Assembly (NCBI GenBank): GCA_046757965.1 | Contig: JBHHZI010000135.1 | Coordinates: 1-8,791 of the forward strand | From: JBHHZI01 sp046757965 | Lineage (GTDB): Bacteria > Acidobacteriota > Polarisedimenticolia > SMYD01 | Direction of reading: 5' to 3' | DNA length: 8,791 bases | Made by a program: the position numbers and the translations under genes | In this document: positions 6,199 through 8,791 of the stretch, piece after piece | How the letters are laid out: every line of letters begins with the position of its first letter | How positions within the stretch are numbered: the first letter of the stretch is position 1 | Notes under the pieces: generated by a model | What the model was told of the DNA's origin: nothing | The model's input: only the letters and a program-made list of their open reading frames with translations | Databases searched by the model: none

Positions 6199-7413
6199 TC
6201 AGGAGTCGCGAATCATATCAGACGCCGTGACGAAGTCGAAGCCCAGCCGGCGGTACGCGTCGACGATACGGGGCAGGATGCGGGCGATGCGCTCCTGGTG
6301 GGGACGCTCGGTCCCCAGGTGCATCAGGACGATGGCGCCGCGTCCGCCCCATTGATCCTTGCGTGGCAGCGAGAGGATCCGCGCGGCGATCTGGTCCGCT
6401 GTCCGGTAAATGGATGAGTGAGGATCCGACACCCAGTCCAGACTGTCCAGGGAGCGGGTCCAGCCGACATGGCGCCACCCCGCTGCCGCCGCCCAGCCGA
6501 GGATCTGGTCGTTGATCTCGCCGTACGGAGCCCGCCACAGCGGAGCCATGGCGCGTCCCGTGGTCTGCAGGAACGCATCCGACGCTCGTGTCAACTGATC
6601 CAGCAACCAGTCGCGGGTCACCGCCGGCCGCGTGCGGTGCCGCCGGTTCTGTTCCCATGTCGTCAGGTGAGGGTGCGTGTCGGTGTGGTTACCGACCTCG
6701 TGCCCGTCGTCCACGATGCGCCGGACGATGTCCGGATGGTCACGGATGAACTCGCCGGTGAGAAAGAACGTCGTGCGAATGCCGGCCCGGGAGAGGGTGT
6801 CGAGGATCTCGTCGGCTCCATCGGCCGTCGAGCCCCCGTCGAAGGAGAGAAGCAGTTCCAGGCGACGGCCGGACCCCCGGTTGAAGCTCGCGGCCATTGC
6901 CCGGGCAACCGGCGGGGACGCCTCAGCCGGCCGGCTCCTGGACGGGTCCGGGGATCGTTCGATGGCGCCGGCGCGCGACGGTGTCGCGGGCACGGCGGCC
7001 GGCCGTCTCGCCCGGGCCGTCGGCTCGACCGGGGCGGTCCGGCCAGGTGGTGTGGAGATGTCGGCGCTGGCGGCCGGCCCGGGCGGTGTGAGGGGCCGGA
7101 GCAACAGCTCGACGGTCGGGTCAGATGCGGGAACATCACCCGTCCCCGCGTGACGACCCACCGTCCGTCCTGCGAGAAAGAAACCGATCAGCAGCAGTCC
7201 CGCCAGCGTCAGTCCGGCGGGTTTCCGCCATCCGCCCGGTCGCCGGCGCTGCCGCGTCGCCCGGGAACGGCACGGGTGGTCGCCCAGTGCGCACCGGCGG
7301 CACAGATCGGCGTCACAGGACTCGCAGTAGCCACTCGCCCGGCGCGACGGGTGATGAGTGCAGAGAACGAGTCCTGCCGCGAATCGGTCGGCGAGATTGG
7401 ACTGGCGTGCCAT
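6199..7413 (-). CDS. membrane-anchored polysaccharide deacetylase with N-terminal B-box-like zinc finger
   Basis: A 404-residue protein. Residues 18-48 carry CxxH-x8-CxxC-x4-CxxC-x4-HxC (Cys18, His21, Cys30, Cys33, Cys38, Cys41, His46, Cys48), a B-box-like zinc-binding module. A basic stretch (51-64) and one transmembrane helix (about 66-86) follow, suggesting zinc finger inside and the rest outside. Residues 87-185 are a Pro/Ala/Arg-rich linker. Residues 186-400 are a NodB (carbohydrate esterase 4) domain: SFDGGS (190-195, motif 1), NHTDTHPHL with His243 and His247 (motif 2), WRAPYGEI (293-300, motif 3), LDW (325-327) and VLMHLG (362-367, motif 5). CE4 enzymes remove N- or O-acetyl groups from glycans. 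Motif 1 lacks the usual second Asp (TFDDG), a metal ligand. ATG 7413 is chosen because a promoter lies just upstream; the in-frame GTG at 7536 would precede it. It heads an operon with the mutase. Confidence 0.88.
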   Translation of the reverse strand: MARQSNLADRFAAGLVLCTHHPSRRASGYCESCDADLCRRCALGDHPCRSRATRQRRRPGGWRKPAGLTLAGLLLIGFFLAGRTVGRHAGTGDVPASDPTVELLLRPLTPPGPAASADISTPPGRTAPVEPTARARRPAAVPATPSRAGAIERSPDPSRSRPAEASPPVARAMAASFNRGSGRRLELLLSFDGGSTADGADEILDTLSRAGIRTTFFLTGEFIRDHPDIVRRIVDDGHEVGNHTDTHPHLTTWEQNRRHRTRPAVTRDWLLDQLTRASDAFLQTTGRAMAPLWRAPYGEINDQILGWAAAAGWRHVGWTRSLDSLDWVSDPHSSIYRTADQIAARILSLPRKDQWGGRGAIVLMHLGTERPHQERIARILPRIVDAYRRLGFDFVTASDMIRDS

Positions 7414-7445
7414 GGTCTGATGAGCCTCAACAAGGGCCCGGAGCC

Positions 7446-7474
7446 AATATATGGACCCCGGACGGCGAGGGCAA
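7446..7474 (-). promoter_or_regulatory. sigma-70-type promoter of the deacetylase-mutase operon
   Basis: Read on the minus strand, TTGCCC (7474-7469, four of six) is followed after 17 bases by TATATT (7451-7446, five of six). Transcription would start near 7439, about 25 nt before the ATG at 7413. This supports that start. Confidence 0.55.
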
Positions 7475-7483
7475 AACGAGCGG

Positions 7484-7496
7484 CTCCCGGCGGGAG
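7484..7496. promoter_or_regulatory. palindrome CTCCCG-G-CGGGAG upstream of the -35 box
   Basis: A perfect inverted repeat with 6-base arms and a 1-base centre, 9 bases upstream of the minus-strand -35 box and inside the divergent intergenic region. Its position would suit an activator or a shared operator. GC-rich DNA makes chance palindromes common, so confidence is low. Confidence 0.3.
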
Positions 7497-7542
7497 ATCC
7501 GCGCCCAGGGCCTGTCCGGAGAGCACCGTGTCCCACCCGGAC

Positions 7543-7572
7543 CGGCGCCGGGGATGTGTTAATCTGGCGCCG
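7543..7572. promoter_or_regulatory. inverted repeat flanking a possible pgsA -10 element
   Basis: CGGCGCC (7543-7549) and GGCGCCG (7566-7572) are perfect inverted arms 16 bases apart. Between them, TGTGTTAAT (7555-7563) resembles an extended -10 element for the rightward pgsA gene, about 43 bases before its GTG. No matching -35 box is visible. It may be a promoter with overlapping operator or a leader hairpin. Confidence 0.3.
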
Positions 7573-7606
7573 TCCAGCCGCCTACCCAGCACCAGATGAG
7601 GCCCGC

Positions 7607-8197
7607 GTGCGTGATTCTCCGGTCTGGAACCTGCCCAACAGCATCACCGTCTTCCGGATCTTTCTGGTTCCCCTGCTGGTGGTCGTTCTCCTGACCAAGG
7701 AACTGTTCGGGAGCGACCAGGACCTTCTGGGGCTCGGAATCTTTCTCGTCGCCGCCGCGTCCGACTGGCTCGACGGGTGGCTGGCCCGCCGCCGGGGACA
7801 GGTGACCACCCTGGGCACCTTGCTCGATCCGATCGCCGACAAGCTGCTGACGTCGGCGGCGTTCATCTCACTCGTCGAGATGACTCTCGCGCCGGCGTGG
7901 ATGGTCGTGATCATCATCGGCCGGGAGTTCGCGGTCTCCGGGTTGAGGGCGGTGGCCTCGTCTCACGGCGTCACCATCGGGGCATCGTTCTGGGGCAAGG
8001 GCAAGACCGGCTCCCAGATCCTGGCCATCTCCCTTCTGATCGTCACCGGCCGTCTCGGTGAATTCCGTCGGCTGGGCGAGTTCGCCCTGTGGCTCGTGAT
8101 GGCCCTGGCGCTGCTCTCCGCGGTGGACTACTTCTACCGGTTCCTCGCGGATGTCCTCTCCGAGCCGGACCCGTCCCGACCCGACGTGGATGAGTGA
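7607..8197 (+). CDS. pgsA: CDP-diacylglycerol-glycerol-3-phosphate 3-phosphatidyltransferase
   Basis: A 196-residue integral membrane enzyme that makes phosphatidylglycerophosphate from CDP-diacylglycerol and glycerol-3-phosphate, the committed step to phosphatidylglycerol and cardiolipin. The full CDP-alcohol phosphatidyltransferase signature, D-x2-D-G-x2-A-R-x8-G-x3-D-x3-D, is met exactly by Asp53, Asp56, Gly57, Ala60, Arg61, Gly70, Asp74 and Asp78. The start NLPNSITVFRIFLVPLLV (8-25) is typical of PgsA. Hydrophobic segments lie near 12-30, 40-52, 80-106, 135-147 and 158-176. GTG 7607 is chosen because it puts the conserved start at the right distance and has TGAGG about 5 nt upstream; extending to 7451 would add a non-conserved basic/proline stretch. 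The gene overlaps the acyltransferase by 8 bases. Other CDP-alcohol transferases are possible but less likely. Confidence 0.92.
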   Translation: MRDSPVWNLPNSITVFRIFLVPLLVVVLLTKELFGSDQDLLGLGIFLVAAASDWLDGWLARRRGQVTTLGTLLDPIADKLLTSAAFISLVEMTLAPAWMVVIIIGREFAVSGLRAVASSHGVTIGASFWGKGKTGSQILAISLLIVTGRLGEFRRLGEFALWLVMALALLSAVDYFYRFLADVLSEPDPSRPDVDE

Positions 8198-8791
8198 CCG
8201 GTTCTACAGACGGGTGCGGGCTCTGTCCCGTCCGGTGCTGCGTGGCTGGTTCCGGCTCTCGACGTCGGGTCTGGCGCATATTCCTCGGGACGGACCCTGC
8301 CTCGTGGTGGCGAACCATTCCTCGTACCTCGATCCCGCCGTGCTGGGAAGGGCCTGCCCGCGAAAGGTCCATTTCCTGATCCGGAGGGAAGTGTTCGACT
8401 GTGCCGGACTGACCTGGTTCTTTCGCCGCATGGACACGATCCCGGTCTCCCTCGACCGCAACGACGCCGGGGCGCTGAAGGCAGCGCTGCGCCGGCTGGA
8501 AGACGGACGTGTGGTCGGCGTCTTCCCGGAGGGCGGTCGCAGCGCCGACGGAGAGCTGGCCGAGGCCAAGATCGGTGCCGCGCTCCTGGCCGCGCGCACC
8601 GGTTGCCCGGTGGTGGCCGCCGGCATCCGGGGAGCTCGTGCGGCGATGCCGGTGGGCGCCTGGTTGCCGCGCCCTCGACGGATCGAGGTGATCTTCGGCC
8701 ACCCGTTCACGGTGCCCGCCGGCCGCGGCCGGGGGCACAAGGCCCGTCTGACCCGCGTGACGGATGACATGATGAGCCGGATCGATGCGCT
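8190..8791 (+). CDS. plsC: 1-acyl-glycerol-3-phosphate acyltransferase (PlsC family), 3' end outside window
   Basis: The first 200 residues of a PlsC/LPLAT-family acyltransferase. This family adds the second acyl chain to lysophosphatidic acid to make phosphatidic acid at the inner membrane. Visible motifs are NHSSYLDP (42-49), with the catalytic HX4D pair His43 and Asp48, and FPEGGRS (112-118), matching the FPEGTRS substrate-binding motif with Thr replaced by Gly. CPVVAAGIRG (139-148) matches the third family block. The frame stays open to the last base, so the stop is missing. The ATG at 8190 overlaps the end of pgsA by 8 bases. With no strong Shine-Dalgarno sequence, coupling is likely. 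Pairing with pgsA makes a phospholipid-synthesis operon. Related lyso-ornithine-lipid acyltransferases share these motifs, so the symbol is less certain than the family. Confidence 0.88.
   Translation, partial: MSDRFYRRVRALSRPVLRGWFRLSTSGLAHIPRDGPCLVVANHSSYLDPAVLGRACPRKVHFLIRREVFDCAGLTWFFRRMDTIPVSLDRNDAGALKAALRRLEDGRVVGVFPEGGRSADGELAEAKIGAALLAARTGCPVVAAGIRGARAAMPVGAWLPRPRRIEVIFGHPFTVPAGRGRGHKARLTRVTDDMMSRIDA

Noticed and set aside
6418..7599. Plus-strand open frame of 393 codons opposite the deacetylase
   Set aside because: It is antisense to a gene with all NodB motifs. Its composition is Arg/Gly/Pro-rich, as expected for a shadow frame.

Overview
The window is a compact, GC-rich bacterial chromosomal segment. 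It holds eight protein genes, two of them cut by the window ends. There is no rRNA, tRNA, CRISPR array, insertion sequence or phage gene that I can recognise. High GC, GTG starts, many overlapping start/stop codons, a secreted lytic transglycosylase and B-box-type zinc-finger proteins suggest a Gram-negative-type soil, sediment or water bacterium. The gene styles remind me of Acidobacteriota-like lineages, but that placement is a low-confidence inference.

Layout. (1) 1-2533, plus strand: a tightly coupled cluster of the alaS 3' end, an exported SLT lytic transglycosylase and an adenosine-deaminase-family hydrolase, each joined to the next by a 4-base ATGA overlap. (2) 2534-2864: a 331-base gene-free stretch with a GC-rich inverted repeat after the first cluster, a good sigma-70-type promoter (TTGACT-17-TATATG) and a leader of about 150 nt with three short hairpins. 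(3) 2865-4758, plus: a two-gene unit of an Xre-type HTH protein with about seven TPR-like repeats, overlapping by 8 bases a signal-peptide-bearing protein with two to three beta-propeller-like blades. (4) 4780-7413, minus, converging on unit 3 with a 21-base gap: a membrane-anchored polysaccharide deacetylase with an N-terminal B-box-like zinc finger, followed 6 bases later by a phosphohexomutase. (5) 7414-7606: a divergent intergenic region with a clear minus-strand promoter and several palindromes. (6) 7607-8791, plus: pgsA (phosphatidylglycerophosphate synthase) overlapping by 8 bases a PlsC-type acyltransferase that runs off the window.

How they fit together. Several units deal with the cell envelope: peptidoglycan cleavage, glycan deacetylation with sugar-phosphate interconversion, and phospholipid synthesis. 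The least ordinary part is the HTH-TPR regulator translationally linked to a secreted protein. It has its own promoter and a structured leader, and it looks like a self-contained regulatory or sensory cassette. Its architecture resembles peptide-sensing HTH-TPR regulators, but no ligand can be shown from sequence. The zinc-finger/transmembrane/NodB fusion is the second feature worth attention.
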